A stretch of 64,000 bases of DNA from Pantoea alhagi (GTDB lineage: Bacteria; Pseudomonadota; Gammaproteobacteria; Enterobacterales; Enterobacteriaceae): assembly GCF_002101395.1 (NCBI RefSeq), contig NZ_CP019706.1, forward strand, positions 1-64,000, written 5' to 3'. Both the position numbers and the translations under genes were made by a program. Below are positions 1 through 8,922 of the stretch, piece by piece. The notes beneath the pieces were generated by a model that had not been told where the DNA came from, made no database searches, and saw only the letters and a program-made list of their open reading frames with translations. Every line of letters begins with the position of its first letter. Within the stretch, counting starts at the first letter, position 1.

Positions 1-31
1 AAAACGGTTATTTTTCATTTTCCGCATTAGC

Positions 32-486
32 TCACATCGTCCTTGCCAAAATAGCCTGCAGATCCTGACGTAGCGTCGACATCTGGCTGGCATATTTTTC
101 TTTTCGCTCAGCATCCTCAATCAACTGTACGATCGTATCCGATAAGGTGCTGTTGCGACGCTGCGCCAGCCCCGCCAGCCGTTGCCACACCAGATATTCT
201 AAATCGATCGATTCTTACGCGTGTGCTGATGCTCGGCATTAAAGTGACGTTTACGGCGCGCACGAATCGTCTGCTTCATACGGTTTTCCAGCGCCGGATT
301 AATGTGTTGCTCAATCCATTTCAACACCTCTACCGGATGGTTTTCCATGGCCAGCAAAGCCCTGACGGCTTCCTGTGCGGCGCTGATTTCAATGTAACGG
401 GTAATCGGCTCCCCTTCCCGGTATTTTTTTACCAGGTATTTCCATTTCCATCCGCTTTCAAGATTTTCCAGCTGCTGATATTTCAT
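32..486 (-). pseudogene. matP: Macrodomain Ter protein MatP, interrupted by a one-base frameshift
   Basis: MatP binds matS sites and organises the Ter macrodomain, linking it to the division machinery through ZapB. The reading frame starts at 486 (MKYQQLENLESGWKWKYL) and matches MatP through RRKRHFNAEHQHTRK, then hits a stop at 199-201 after about 95 residues. Reading on in another frame from about 212 gives the rest of MatP (IDLEYLVWQRLAGLAQRR, then VQLIEDAERKEKYA) to a stop at 32-34. Adding one T to the TT at 212-213 (one A on the coding strand, AAGAA to AAGAAA) restores a 151-residue protein; E. coli MatP has 150. The break falls at the start of the ribbon-helix-helix domain, so the truncated product keeps the N-terminal helical bundle but loses DNA binding and the C-terminal coiled coil. 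It could be a real mutation or a sequencing error in a short homopolymer. The gene is divergent from lonH. Confidence 0.85.
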
Positions 487-626
487 CGGAATCTCATCAT
501 GAGCAGGTAACAAACTAAGAATAACAGCTTTTTTACGACTTGCGGCAGAGAAAGGCGCAGCGGCGACTCCGCCACACTGTTGAGAATCAGTCTAATCTCT
601 GCCGTGCGTAACAGCCTGAAAAGCTG

Positions 627-632
627 TATAAT
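627..632 (+). promoter_or_regulatory. Probable -10 element of lonH
   Basis: A perfect TATAAT lies 35 bases upstream of the lonH start. I see no good -35 hexamer at 17 bases, so promoter strength is uncertain. Confidence 0.4.
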
Positions 633-667
633 CGCGCTTTTCATTTATTCAGACAAATACGATTACT

Positions 668-2416
668 TTGACCAGCAACCGACTTGCATGGCAGGCGCTA
701 CAGCCTGATGCCGAAAGCTTCCAGCCTCTTTTTTCCCGCGTCTTTAGCGATAATATCGGTGATATTCTCCCCGACGTTCAGCCTCGTCTGTTTGATGCAG
801 CCAGCCTGCTGCAGAACAGCAGCGCGCCTTTTTCATTGATGCTGATACGCTGTGCGGAAAACAGTGAGAATCTGTCATTGCTGGCGCAGACATTACAGCA
901 TAACAGTAGCCAGACGGAAGCGCTTTACGGCGGTAACTATCTGATCAATGAAGAACAGATAACCTGGCAGCCTGCCAAATCAGCAGATGATCCCTTCGCC
1001 AGCCGCGGCGGCGTACATTTCGCCGACTGGATCGAGTCTGAGCAGCTGTTTGGCTGCGTACGTATTTTTTCCCAACGCATCAGCCTGCAGCCAGGTCTGA
1101 TCCATCGGGCTAACGGCGGCATCTTAATGCTTTCGTTGCGTGCTCTGCTGGCCCAACCGCTGCTGTGGCTGCGGCTGAAGCAGACCATTGCCCGGCAGCG
1201 TTTCGACTGGCTGTCGCCTGATGAATCGCGCCCGCTGCCGGTGACAGTCCCCTCAATGCCGCTGCAGTTAAAGCTGGTGCTGTGCGGCGATCGTGACGCC
1301 CTGGCTGATTTTCAGGAGATGGAGCCTGAACTGGCGGCGCTGGCGATCTACAGCGAATATGAAGAGAGTCTGCAGCTCGACGAAGAAGAAGACATGGCGT
1401 TATGGTGCCGCTGGGTAACCGCGCTGGCGCGTCAGGCGGGCTTACCGCCAATTGCCGTTAACTTCTGGCCTGCCCTGCTGCAGGAGGCCGTCCGCTATAG
1501 CGGCGATCGCGAAACGCTTCCGCTCTGCCCGGCCTGGCTTGGCCGCCAGCTGCGCGATGCTGCCTTATATGGCGAACAGCTGGATGCCGCCGCGCTTCAG
1601 GCCGCTCTGGATGCTCGCCTGTGGCGTGAAAGTTTCCTGCCCGATCGTATGCGTGATGAGATTCTTCTTGATCAGGTCCTTATTGAAACGGAAGGTGCCG
1701 TGGTAGGGCAAATCAACGGCCTGTCGGTCATTGAATTTCCCGGACATCCGCGCGCGTTCGGCGAGCCTTCGCGTATCAGCTGCGTGGTACACGTGGGCGA
1801 TGGCGAGTTTACTGACGTTGAGCGCAAGGCTGAGCTGGGCGGCAACATTCATGCTAAAGGCATGATGATTATGCAGGCGTTTTTGATTGCAGAACTGGAG
1901 CTGGATCAGCAACTGCCCTTCTCCGCTTCGCTGGTATTTGAGCAGTCCTATTCGGAAGTAGACGGCGACAGCGCCTCTCTTGCCGAACTGTGCGCGCTGG
2001 TCAGCGCGCTGGCCGGAGAGCCCATTAATCAGCAAATTGCGGTAACCGGCTCGGTGGATCAGTTCGGTCATGTGCAGCCGGTAGGCGGCCTGAATGAAAA
2101 AATCGAAGGCTTTTTCGAGATCTGCCAGCAGCGAGGCTTAACCGGTCAGCAGGGCGTGATTATCCCTGCCGCCAATGTGCGACATCTCTGCCTGCAACAG
2201 CAAATTGTTGATGCGGTACAGGCGGGAGAGTTTCATATCTGGGCCGTCAGCGAGGTGGATGAAGCGCTGCCGTTGCTCACCGGCGTTCCGTGGAAAAAAG
2301 ATGATGCTCCCTGCCTGTTGCAAACGATCCAGGCGCGCATCACAGAATTTAATCAGCAGGAGGCGCGCCAGCGTCCCTGGCCTCTACGTTGGCTAAACTG
2401 GTTTAACCACAGCTGA
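668..2416 (+). CDS. lonH: Lon-like protease LonH (YcbZ)
   Basis: This 582-residue protein is the LonH/YcbZ type of Lon-related protease. The C-terminal half carries the Lon proteolytic domain: the conserved block with GGNIHAKGMMIMQAFL (391-406), the catalytic serine in VDGDSAS (Ser435) and the catalytic lysine in GGLNEKIEG (Lys478). This is the Ser-Lys dyad arrangement of Lon. The N-terminal half has QPGLIHRANGGIL (141-153), as in the degenerate AAA+ region of the family, but no clear Walker A, so ATP use is not evident from sequence. The chosen start is TTG at 668, which aligns with the N-terminus of E. coli YcbZ (MT..LAW..L.PD). It sits between matP and fabA as in E. coli. The physiological substrates are not known to me. 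Confidence 0.9.
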   Translation: MTSNRLAWQALQPDAESFQPLFSRVFSDNIGDILPDVQPRLFDAASLLQNSSAPFSLMLIRCAENSENLSLLAQTLQHNSSQTEALYGGNYLINEEQITWQPAKSADDPFASRGGVHFADWIESEQLFGCVRIFSQRISLQPGLIHRANGGILMLSLRALLAQPLLWLRLKQTIARQRFDWLSPDESRPLPVTVPSMPLQLKLVLCGDRDALADFQEMEPELAALAIYSEYEESLQLDEEEDMALWCRWVTALARQAGLPPIAVNFWPALLQEAVRYSGDRETLPLCPAWLGRQLRDAALYGEQLDAAALQAALDARLWRESFLPDRMRDEILLDQVLIETEGAVVGQINGLSVIEFPGHPRAFGEPSRISCVVHVGDGEFTDVERKAELGGNIHAKGMMIMQAFLIAELELDQQLPFSASLVFEQSYSEVDGDSASLAELCALVSALAGEPINQQIAVTGSVDQFGHVQPVGGLNEKIEGFFEICQQRGLTGQQGVIIPAANVRHLCLQQQIVDAVQAGEFHIWAVSEVDEALPLLTGVPWKKDDAPCLLQTIQARITEFNQQEARQRPWPLRWLNWFNHS

Positions 2417-2427
2417 TCGGAGTTGTT
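2411..2427 (+). promoter_or_regulatory. FadR activator site of fabA
   Basis: AGCTGATCGGAGTTGTT closely matches the FadR operator upstream of E. coli fabA, where FadR activates from about -40. It begins within the last codons of lonH. The match rests on recalled similarity to the E. coli promoter; no motif score was computed. Confidence 0.65.
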
Positions 2428-2428
2428 C

Positions 2429-2446
2429 AGCTTACACCTGTTAGCT
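2429..2446 (+). promoter_or_regulatory. FabR repressor operator of fabA
   Basis: AGCTTACACCTGTTAGCT is an imperfect palindrome that corresponds to the FabR operator of E. coli fabA (AGCGTACACGTGTTAGCT). It lies directly downstream of the FadR site, so activator and repressor would act on one compact promoter and balance unsaturated fatty acid supply. Confidence 0.65.
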
Positions 2447-2483
2447 AATGTTCGTGATTCACTAAAAAAAGGCTTATTGAAAC

Positions 2484-3002
2484 ATGGTAGATAAACGCGA
2501 ATCCTATACAAAAGAAGACCTGATTGCCTCTGGTCGCGGCGAACTATTTGGTGCTGAAGGCCCGCCGCTGCCCTCTGGCAATATGCTGATGATGGACCGC
2601 GTGGTCAAAATGAGCGAAGAAGGCGGCAACTACAACAAAGGTTACGTTGAAGCCGAGCTGGATATTAATCCTGATCTCTGGTTCTTCGCCTGTCACTTTA
2701 TTGGCGATCCGGTGATGCCGGGCTGTCTGGGTCTGGATGCGATGTGGCAGCTGGTTGGTTTCTATCTTGGCTGGCTGGGTGCAGAAGGCAAAGGCCGTGC
2801 GCTGGGCGTAGGCGAAGTGAAATTTACCGGTCAGGTTCTGCCTACAGCGAAAAAAGTGACCTATCGTATTCACTTCAAACGCGTCATCAACCGTAAACTG
2901 GTTATGGGCGTGGCCGATGGCGAAGTGCTGGTTGACGGTAACGTTATCTATACCGCCAGCGATCTGAAAGTGGGTCTGTTTAAAGACACCAACGCTTTTT
3001 GA
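2484..3002 (+). CDS. fabA: 3-hydroxydecanoyl-ACP dehydratase/isomerase FabA
   Basis: FabA dehydrates 3-hydroxydecanoyl-ACP and isomerises trans-2- to cis-3-decenoyl-ACP, the branch point of anaerobic unsaturated fatty acid synthesis. The 172-residue length equals E. coli FabA. The catalytic His71 is in FFACHFIGDPVMPG and Asp85 is in LGLDAMWQL. The N-terminus (MVDKRESYTKEDL) aligns with the E. coli start. FadR and FabR sites lie directly upstream and a strong hairpin terminator lies just after the stop. Confidence 0.98.
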   Translation: MVDKRESYTKEDLIASGRGELFGAEGPPLPSGNMLMMDRVVKMSEEGGNYNKGYVEAELDINPDLWFFACHFIGDPVMPGCLGLDAMWQLVGFYLGWLGAEGKGRALGVGEVKFTGQVLPTAKKVTYRIHFKRVINRKLVMGVADGEVLVDGNVIYTASDLKVGLFKDTNAF

Positions 3003-3016
3003 TGCGGTGAATTAAA

Positions 3017-3047
3017 AACCTCCGCAAATGCGGAGGTTATCCTTTTT
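3017..3047 (+). terminator. fabA terminator
   Basis: A nine-base-pair stem (AACCTCCGC / GCGGAGGTT) with an AAAT loop begins 15 bases after the fabA stop and is followed by a run of five T. Confidence 0.85.
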
Positions 3048-3058
3048 ATGACAGGCCG

Positions 3059-3241
3059 TCAGACCATCGCGGCACTTACGCTAACTGCCCTGTCCTCCAT
3101 GGCTTTTCGCCAACCTCCCAACCAGTGAGACCGAGCCTCAATCATTTGATAAGGACACATTTCTTTTGAACGCCCGGTGATGCCAGCCTGATAGCCTCGT
3201 GAATGTGCTCGTTCCAGGCGGTCTCGTTTCTGTCTCTTCAT
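3059..3241 (-). CDS. rmf: Ribosome modulation factor RMF
   Basis: RMF binds 70S ribosomes in stationary phase and turns them into inactive 100S dimers together with HPF. The small basic protein starts MKRQKRDRLERAHSRGYQAG and contains GRSKEMCPYQ and SHWLGGWR, diagnostic of RMF. It has 60 residues against 55 in E. coli; the extra residues are a small hydrophobic tail (SVSAAMV) in place of the short E. coli end. The gene converges on fabA, and its promoter must lie in 3242-3442. Confidence 0.95.
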   Translation of the reverse strand: MKRQKRDRLERAHSRGYQAGITGRSKEMCPYQMIEARSHWLGGWRKAMEDRAVSVSAAMV

Positions 3242-3442
3242 GCCTCATTTCCCTCATTCAGGTATGGTGGAACTGGTGGAAAGAAAACAATGGTCACAAA
3301 GTGCGCAACCACTTTTCTTTTCTACCCCTATCGCTGAAAAAGATCAATGCGCAAATTTCACGCCATTGTCATACAGGCAGGCTATTTTTAAAGGTTTTTC
3401 TGCGGTGAAAATTTGCGGGTGGGATAACGGAATGATCTGCAA

Positions 3443-3488
3443 TAAAAAATCCCGGCCAGCGAACGCGCTATGCGCTGCCGAACCGGAA
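3443..3488 (-). terminator. pqiABC operon terminator
   Basis: On the minus strand a long bulged hairpin (outer TCCGG/CCGGGA, inner CAGCG/CGCTG) just after the pqiC stop is followed by a run of six T. Confidence 0.6.
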
Positions 3489-3505
3489 TTGACTTTCAAG
3501 AAAAA

Positions 3506-4084
3506 TTAATTACTTCTTATGGCACTAATGGCTGTCGCCATACGCTGCGCTTGCTGTTGCCATCCCTGCGCCAGGGTTCTGACCATCGCATCATAGCCAT
3601 CTTCCTGCTGCGGCAGCGTCAGATTAAAGTTCTGACGCGTAATTTGCCCGTTATGCTCCAGTGTCCAGCTGCCGCTAATGATCGCCTGGCCATCATAACG
3701 TCCGTGGAAGCCAGTAACGTTAACGTTCAACGTATCGTGCTGCTCACCCAGCGGCGTGGTGGAAATTAGCCAGCCCGGCAAAGCATTACTCAGGTTGGTT
3801 ACCAGCGTTTGCTGTAATTGCTGATCAAGCGGACTGGCCCACAGATTACTGGTGGCAACAACATATTTAACGTCGCTGGTCTGATAAACCACGCCATTGC
3901 CTGCCAGATAATCAGGCACCGAAACGCGCTCGATCCAGACTGGCAACGAATTATTTACCATCAACGCGCTCTGGCTAACCGGCGCAACCGCCGACGTTCC
4001 CGCCGGCAGCTGATACAGGGTGGTTTGCGTGTTGCTGCTGCAGGCGCTCAGCGCCAGCATCAGCAATGGCATCCATTTCATCAT
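3506..4084 (-). CDS. pqiC: Outer-membrane lipoprotein PqiC
   Basis: PqiC is the outer-membrane lipoprotein of the Pqi (paraquat-inducible) envelope system and works with the MCE protein PqiB. A short signal peptide ends in the lipobox LSAC with Cys15 as the lipidated residue, followed by SSN. The domain motifs VPDYLAGNGVVYQTSDVKY and NLWASPLDQQL match E. coli PqiC/YmbA. The start ATG at 4084 overlaps the pqiB stop by four bases; the next codon is also ATG, so translation could begin at 4081 and give 191 residues. It is the last gene of pqiABC. Confidence 0.92.
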   Translation of the reverse strand: MMKWMPLLMLALSACSSNTQTTLYQLPAGTSAVAPVSQSALMVNNSLPVWIERVSVPDYLAGNGVVYQTSDVKYVVATSNLWASPLDQQLQQTLVTNLSNALPGWLISTTPLGEQHDTLNVNVTGFHGRYDGQAIISGSWTLEHNGQITRQNFNLTLPQQEDGYDAMVRTLAQGWQQQAQRMATAISAIRSN

Positions 4085-5724
4085 TGTTTCGCCCTCTTCG
4101 GCTGTGGGTCTTCGCCCGGTTTAGCTTCAAATACCAGCGCGTTGCTCTTTTGATTGAGCGTCTTCAGCACCGGTTGCAGCTCACGCAGCACCTGATCCAG
4201 TCGTTGCATATCGCCAACCAGCTTGTTGTAGGCCGGAGAGCCGGGCTGCAAACCTTTCATGCTGCGGTTCAGCTCGCGCAGCGTTTGCTGCATATCCTGC
4301 GGCAGCTGCTGCATTGAGGGGCTGGCGGTGATTTTATTCACGTTGTCCAGCGTCTTTTGCAGCTCGCGCAGGGTACGCTGGCTCTCTTTCAGCGTGCCGG
4401 TGGCCTGGTTAATCATAGGATTCAGCGGCAGATTATTGATCTTATCCAGCGCATCCATAAGCTTCTGCTGAATCTGACTCAGGCCGCCGCTAACGGTGGG
4501 AATGATCTCCAGTCCGGCAACTTTTTCCGGGCCTTTATACTGCGGCGCGTTGTCATAGAAATCGAGATCGATATACAACGAGCCGGAAAGCAGGTTGCCG
4601 GTTTTCAACGAAGCACGCAGGCCGCGTTTTTTGCCGTCGCGCAAATGCTGGCGAATATCAAAGTCACCGCCCAGGCGGTTAACAAAGCGATCGGGTTCAA
4701 TACGCACCAGAACCGGAATGCGGTAATCCGTATTCAGCGACTGTTTCCAGCCCGGAACGGTATAAGGTGCCTGTGCCACTGTTCCCAGACGGATGCCGCG
4801 GAACTCTACCGGCGCCCCTGGCTGCAGCCCACGAATCGAATCGCTAAAGAACATCAGGAAATCCAGATGCGTGGTATACAGCGAGTCCTGGATGCTGCGC
4901 TGATCGTCATACAGATGGTATTCCGCTTTGTTTTCTGCCGGTACACCCAGCTCCCAGCCGTCAGGCACGTCAAAACTAACGCCACCGCTGAACAGCGTGG
5001 TCAACGAGCCCATCTCCACACGCATACCGGAGGCGGACATCTCTACGGCAATGCCGCTGTCTTTCCAGAAACGCACATTTGAGGTAACCAGGCGATCGTA
5101 GGGCGCGGCGACAAACAGCTGATACTGCATTGCGCGTTTATCCGCATCAAAGCTGCTGGTTTCCACTGAACCCACGCGATAGCCGCGGAACAATACCGGA
5201 TCGCCTGGATTGAGCTGGCCTGCCTTGGTGCTGTCAAGCACGATACGGATACCCTTCGCATCTGGCGGTGCCAGCGGCGGCGAATCCAGTAGTCTATATT
5301 GTTCTGGCTTTTCACCTTTACTGCCGGGCTGGAGTTCAATATAAGCGCCGGATAATAATGTACCCAGACCGGTAATGCCTTCGCGTCCTACCTGCGGCTT
5401 AACCACCCAGAAGGCGCTGTCGCCATGCAGCAGCTTCTCCATTCCCGCGTTAAGGCGGGCTTTGATTTCTACATGATGCAAATCGTCAGTTAATACCGCG
5501 CTCTCCACCACGCCCACATCAACACTGCGGCTTTTAATGGCCGTTTTACCGCCCTCAATGCCTTCGGCATTGGTGGTAATCAGCGTAACTTCCGGTCCCT
5601 GATGGCTGAAATGATAAAACAGGATCCAGGCACCAATCAGCACGGTCACAAGGGGAATGATCCACACCGGTGACCAGCGCTTGATCTGATCGACCTTCGC
5701 AACGCCGTGATTATTTTCCGTCAA
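4081..5724 (-). CDS. pqiB: MCE-domain intermembrane transport protein PqiB
   Basis: PqiB is a periplasm-spanning MCE protein thought to carry lipids between inner and outer membranes. The 547-residue protein has a cytoplasmic N-tail, one membrane helix (about 19-38, WIIPLVTVLIGAWILFYHF), repeated MCE domains (IELQPGSKGE, PVLFRGYRVGSV and PVEFRGIRLGTV mark successive copies), and a C-terminal helical segment (about 410-520) rich in L-Q-x-x-L repeats that would form the coiled-coil needle. It overlaps pqiA by 14 bases and pqiC by four, so the three genes are translationally coupled. Confidence 0.95.
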   Translation of the reverse strand: MTENNHGVAKVDQIKRWSPVWIIPLVTVLIGAWILFYHFSHQGPEVTLITTNAEGIEGGKTAIKSRSVDVGVVESAVLTDDLHHVEIKARLNAGMEKLLHGDSAFWVVKPQVGREGITGLGTLLSGAYIELQPGSKGEKPEQYRLLDSPPLAPPDAKGIRIVLDSTKAGQLNPGDPVLFRGYRVGSVETSSFDADKRAMQYQLFVAAPYDRLVTSNVRFWKDSGIAVEMSASGMRVEMGSLTTLFSGGVSFDVPDGWELGVPAENKAEYHLYDDQRSIQDSLYTTHLDFLMFFSDSIRGLQPGAPVEFRGIRLGTVAQAPYTVPGWKQSLNTDYRIPVLVRIEPDRFVNRLGGDFDIRQHLRDGKKRGLRASLKTGNLLSGSLYIDLDFYDNAPQYKGPEKVAGLEIIPTVSGGLSQIQQKLMDALDKINNLPLNPMINQATGTLKESQRTLRELQKTLDNVNKITASPSMQQLPQDMQQTLRELNRSMKGLQPGSPAYNKLVGDMQRLDQVLRELQPVLKTLNQKSNALVFEAKPGEDPQPKRAKQ

Positions 5725-6979
5725 GGCTCGGCTCCTTCAGATTATTTTCTGGTTCGCAATCCCACGTCAGACGCGGATCAAACGTCATGGCGGCAAACAT
5801 AGTCAGAATGACCACCGCCGCAAACAAGAGTGCGCCTGGCGCAGGATAGATATTCATTAACTGTCCGATACGCACCAGCGCAGAAAGTACCGCAATCACA
5901 AAAACGTCGATCATTGACCAACGTCCCACAAACTCCACCACCTCATAAATCAGATGCATTCTTTCGCTGTCTCGCCTGCCATGCCCCCGCGCATCCCAGC
6001 ACAGCCAGCCAATCGCCACCATTTTCAACGAAGGCACCATAATACTGGCGATAAAAATCACCAGCGCCACCGGATAAGAGCCATCGCTCCAGAGCAGGAT
6101 CACCCCGCCCATAATATTGGAGTTCATCCTGTCGCCGAGCGCTTCGGTGACCATAATCGGCAGGATATTGGCGGGGATGTAGATAATAATGGAGGTGAAC
6201 AGCAGCGCCAGCGTCCATTGCAAACTGTGCCGCCGACGCGCATGGCCTGTGGTGCCGCAGCGTGGACAGAGAAAACGATCGGCCGGCAGCACCGCTGTAC
6301 AGCATGGACAGGATCGCAGTCCCTGTTTCAGACCGCTGATGCCCGCCTGTGGCGCAGCTGGCAGCGGCGGTTCAGGCGCAATCTGACGCCATAGCCAGCG
6401 CCGATCAACACACTGAAAAGCACGCAGCTGCAGCAGACAGAATAAACACCAGGGTAAAAAACTGCTGCCGATACCAATATCGCCATAGGCCATCAGCTTA
6501 ACAAAACTGACCAGCACGCCTGCGAGGAAGATTTCCGCCATTCCCCAGCTTCTGAGCTGAAACAGAATGCGGGCGATAGCAATTTGCAGACGCTGCGGCA
6601 ACGGCAGCCGATTCACCAGCAGCAGGATCGCGATCATGCAAAAGGCCGGCACCGCCTGAACAAACAGCATAAACAGCGTGGCGAGACTGGCGTAATCTTC
6701 TGAGACCATGACCTGTGGAATTTCCATCAGGGTGATTTCACTGCTCAGGCCCGACACGTGCATATTGACGAAAGGAAACAGGTTTGCCAGCAGCAACATA
6801 AATAGCGCAGCCAGCGCATAGCTGGAGGGCCGCTTGCGCGGCTCGCTCCAGTTAGCGGTTAGCGTAGTATGACAGCGTGGACAGCTGGCTTTCTGACCAA
6901 TGGCAACCGATGGCAACTGCGTCATCAGGTCACACTGTGGACAAAGCATCCAGTGTTGCGGGTGTTCAGCTGAACACAT
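5711..6979 (-). CDS. pqiA: Integral inner-membrane protein PqiA
   Basis: PqiA is the polytopic inner-membrane partner of PqiB. The 422 residues form two similar halves, each opening with a zinc-ribbon-like module: CPQC at 13-16 with CPRC at 33-36, and CPCC with CPRC near 218-235. Each ribbon is followed by a group of hydrophobic helices (for example YALAALFMLLLANLF and LALLFTSIIIYIPANILP). Length is close to E. coli PqiA (417). Only 15 bases separate it from uup, so transcription may start within or upstream of uup. The E. coli operon is SoxRS-inducible; I could not identify a SoxS box here. Confidence 0.95.
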   Translation of the reverse strand: MCSAEHPQHWMLCPQCDLMTQLPSVAIGQKASCPRCHTTLTANWSEPRKRPSSYALAALFMLLLANLFPFVNMHVSGLSSEITLMEIPQVMVSEDYASLATLFMLFVQAVPAFCMIAILLLVNRLPLPQRLQIAIARILFQLRSWGMAEIFLAGVLVSFVKLMAYGDIGIGSSFLPWCLFCLLQLRAFQCVDRRWLWRQIAPEPPLPAAPQAGISGLKQGLRSCPCCTAVLPADRFLCPRCGTTGHARRRHSLQWTLALLFTSIIIYIPANILPIMVTEALGDRMNSNIMGGVILLWSDGSYPVALVIFIASIMVPSLKMVAIGWLCWDARGHGRRDSERMHLIYEVVEFVGRWSMIDVFVIAVLSALVRIGQLMNIYPAPGALLFAAVVILTMFAAMTFDPRLTWDCEPENNLKEPSLDGK

Positions 6980-6994
6980 ACCCTACTCCCGATT

Positions 6995-8917
6995 TCAGCC
7001 GCCGTTCTTCAGCGATTCAAGGTATTCCCAGCGTTCAAACGCGGTTTCCAACTGCTGTTCCGCTTCTGCCAGCGCGGTCACTACCGGCTGCGTTTTTTCA
7101 TGCGGCTGGGTGAAAAAGTTAGCATCCGCCATCTGCAGTTGCAGTTGCTCTATCTGATTTTCCAGCGCTTCCAGCTGTTGCGGCAGCTGGTCCAGTTCAC
7201 GCTGCAGCTTATAGCTTAGTTTAGTGCCGGACGCTTTTACTTCGTTTTTAACCGTCTCGTTTTTTACTGGCTTTTCTGCTGCCGCCACGGTTTTCACCGG
7301 CGCAGCGCGACTCTGACGCGAGGCGGCGCGCTGCTGTTGCGCATCATGATAGCCGCCGACAAAGGTACCGATATCGCCATTGCCTTCAAAGATCCAGCAT
7401 TCGGTAACGGTATTATCTACAAACTGACGATCGTGGCTGACCAGCAGCACGGTACCCTGATAGCCATCAATCAGCTCTTCCAGCAGCTCCAGCGTTTCAA
7501 CATCCAGGTCGTTAGTTGGCTCATCGAGAATCAACAGGTTGCTGGGCTTCAGGAACAGACGCGCCAGCAGCAGGCGGTTACGCTCTCCGCCGGAAAGCGC
7601 CCTGACCGGCGTCATCGCCCGCTTCGGATGGAACAGGAACTCCTGCAGGTAGCCCAGAACATGACGCGGCTTACCGTTTACCATTACTTCCTGTTTGCCT
7701 TCCGCAAGGTTATCCATCACGGTGCGATCCGGATCGAGGATGGCACGGTGCTGATCGAAATAGGCCACTTCCAGTTTACTGCCGCCGTGCACGCGACCGC
7801 TGTCCGCCTTGAGCTGTCCCAGCATCAGCTTCAGTAATGTGGTCTTACCGCAGCCGTTAGGGCCAATCAGCGCAATCTTATCGCCACGCTGCACCTGCGC
7901 GCTAAAGTTTCTGACCAGCGTGCGGTCGCCAATGCTGTAATTGACATTTTCCAGTTCAAAGACGATTTTGCCGGAGCGCGACGCTTCTTCAACCTGCATC
8001 TGCGCTTTGCCCATCACCTCACGACGCTCTGAACGCTCGCGACGCAGCGCTTTCAGAGCGCGAACGCGACCTTCGTTACGGGTACGACGTGCTTTGATAC
8101 CCTGGCGGATCCAGACTTCTTCCTGTGCCAGCTTGCGGTCAAATTCAGCGTTTTGCATCTCTTCAACGCGCAGTGCTTCCTCTTTCCCTTCCAGATATTT
8201 GTCATAGTCGCCTGGCCAGGAGACCAGTTTGCCGCGATCGAGATCAACAATACGCGTTGCCATATTGCGGATAAAAGAACGGTCATGCGAAATAAAGACG
8301 ATGCTGCCCTGGAAGGTTTTCAGGAAATTTTCCAGCCAGTCAATGGTTTCAATATCCAGGTGGTTAGTTGGCTCATCCAGCATCAACACGCGTGGATTAC
8401 TCACCAGCGCGCGTCCCAACGCAGCTTTACGTAACCAGCCGCCGGAAAGCGACGACAGCTCAACCTCCGGCTCCAGGCCTATCTGCTGCAGCACATCGTT
8501 AATGCGCGACTCCAGCTGCCACAGATTATGGTGATCCAGCAGCGACTGCAGACGCGCCATCTCATTAAGATTTTTTTCGCTCGGGTCATCCATCACCACA
8601 TGCGAAATCGCATGATAGGCTTTCAGATGCTCAGCCTGCTCGGCAACGCCTTCAGCCACGAAATCATATACCGTGCCAGCGATATTGCGCGGCGGATCCT
8701 GTTGCAGACGCGCCACCACCAGATCCTGCTCGTAAATAATACGACCATCATCCAGCGGTTGCTCGCCGTTGATGATTTTCATCAGTGTGGATTTACCGGC
8801 GCCGTTGCGCCCGACCAGACAAACGCGTTCGTTCTCTTCGATATGCAGCTCGGCATAATTCAGCAACGGCGCATCGCTGAACGAAAGGTAGGCATTGTGA
8901 ATACTAATTAGTGACAT
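6995..8917 (-). CDS. uup: ABC-F ATPase Uup
   Basis: Uup is a soluble ABC-F ATPase with no membrane domain; E. coli Uup affects ribosome function and precise transposon excision. Two nucleotide-binding domains are visible. The first has Walker A GRNGAGKS (36-43), signature LSGGW and DEPTNHLD. The second has GPNGCGKTT, LSGGERNRLLLAR and DEPTNDLD. A charged linker rich in arginine (KARRTRNEGRVRALKALRRER) joins them, and the C-terminal 80 residues form the coiled-coil DNA/RNA-binding domain typical of Uup. At 640 residues it is near the E. coli 635. It sits five bases downstream of rlmL and 15 upstream of pqiA. Confidence 0.96.
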   Translation of the reverse strand: MSLISIHNAYLSFSDAPLLNYAELHIEENERVCLVGRNGAGKSTLMKIINGEQPLDDGRIIYEQDLVVARLQQDPPRNIAGTVYDFVAEGVAEQAEHLKAYHAISHVVMDDPSEKNLNEMARLQSLLDHHNLWQLESRINDVLQQIGLEPEVELSSLSGGWLRKAALGRALVSNPRVLMLDEPTNHLDIETIDWLENFLKTFQGSIVFISHDRSFIRNMATRIVDLDRGKLVSWPGDYDKYLEGKEEALRVEEMQNAEFDRKLAQEEVWIRQGIKARRTRNEGRVRALKALRRERSERREVMGKAQMQVEEASRSGKIVFELENVNYSIGDRTLVRNFSAQVQRGDKIALIGPNGCGKTTLLKLMLGQLKADSGRVHGGSKLEVAYFDQHRAILDPDRTVMDNLAEGKQEVMVNGKPRHVLGYLQEFLFHPKRAMTPVRALSGGERNRLLLARLFLKPSNLLILDEPTNDLDVETLELLEELIDGYQGTVLLVSHDRQFVDNTVTECWIFEGNGDIGTFVGGYHDAQQQRAASRQSRAAPVKTVAAAEKPVKNETVKNEVKASGTKLSYKLQRELDQLPQQLEALENQIEQLQLQMADANFFTQPHEKTQPVVTALAEAEQQLETAFERWEYLESLKNGG

Positions 8918-8922
8918 ACAGC

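Noticed and set aside
4357..5082. A 241-codon open frame opposite pqiB
   Set aside because: It is an antisense shadow of pqiB with no independent start signals.
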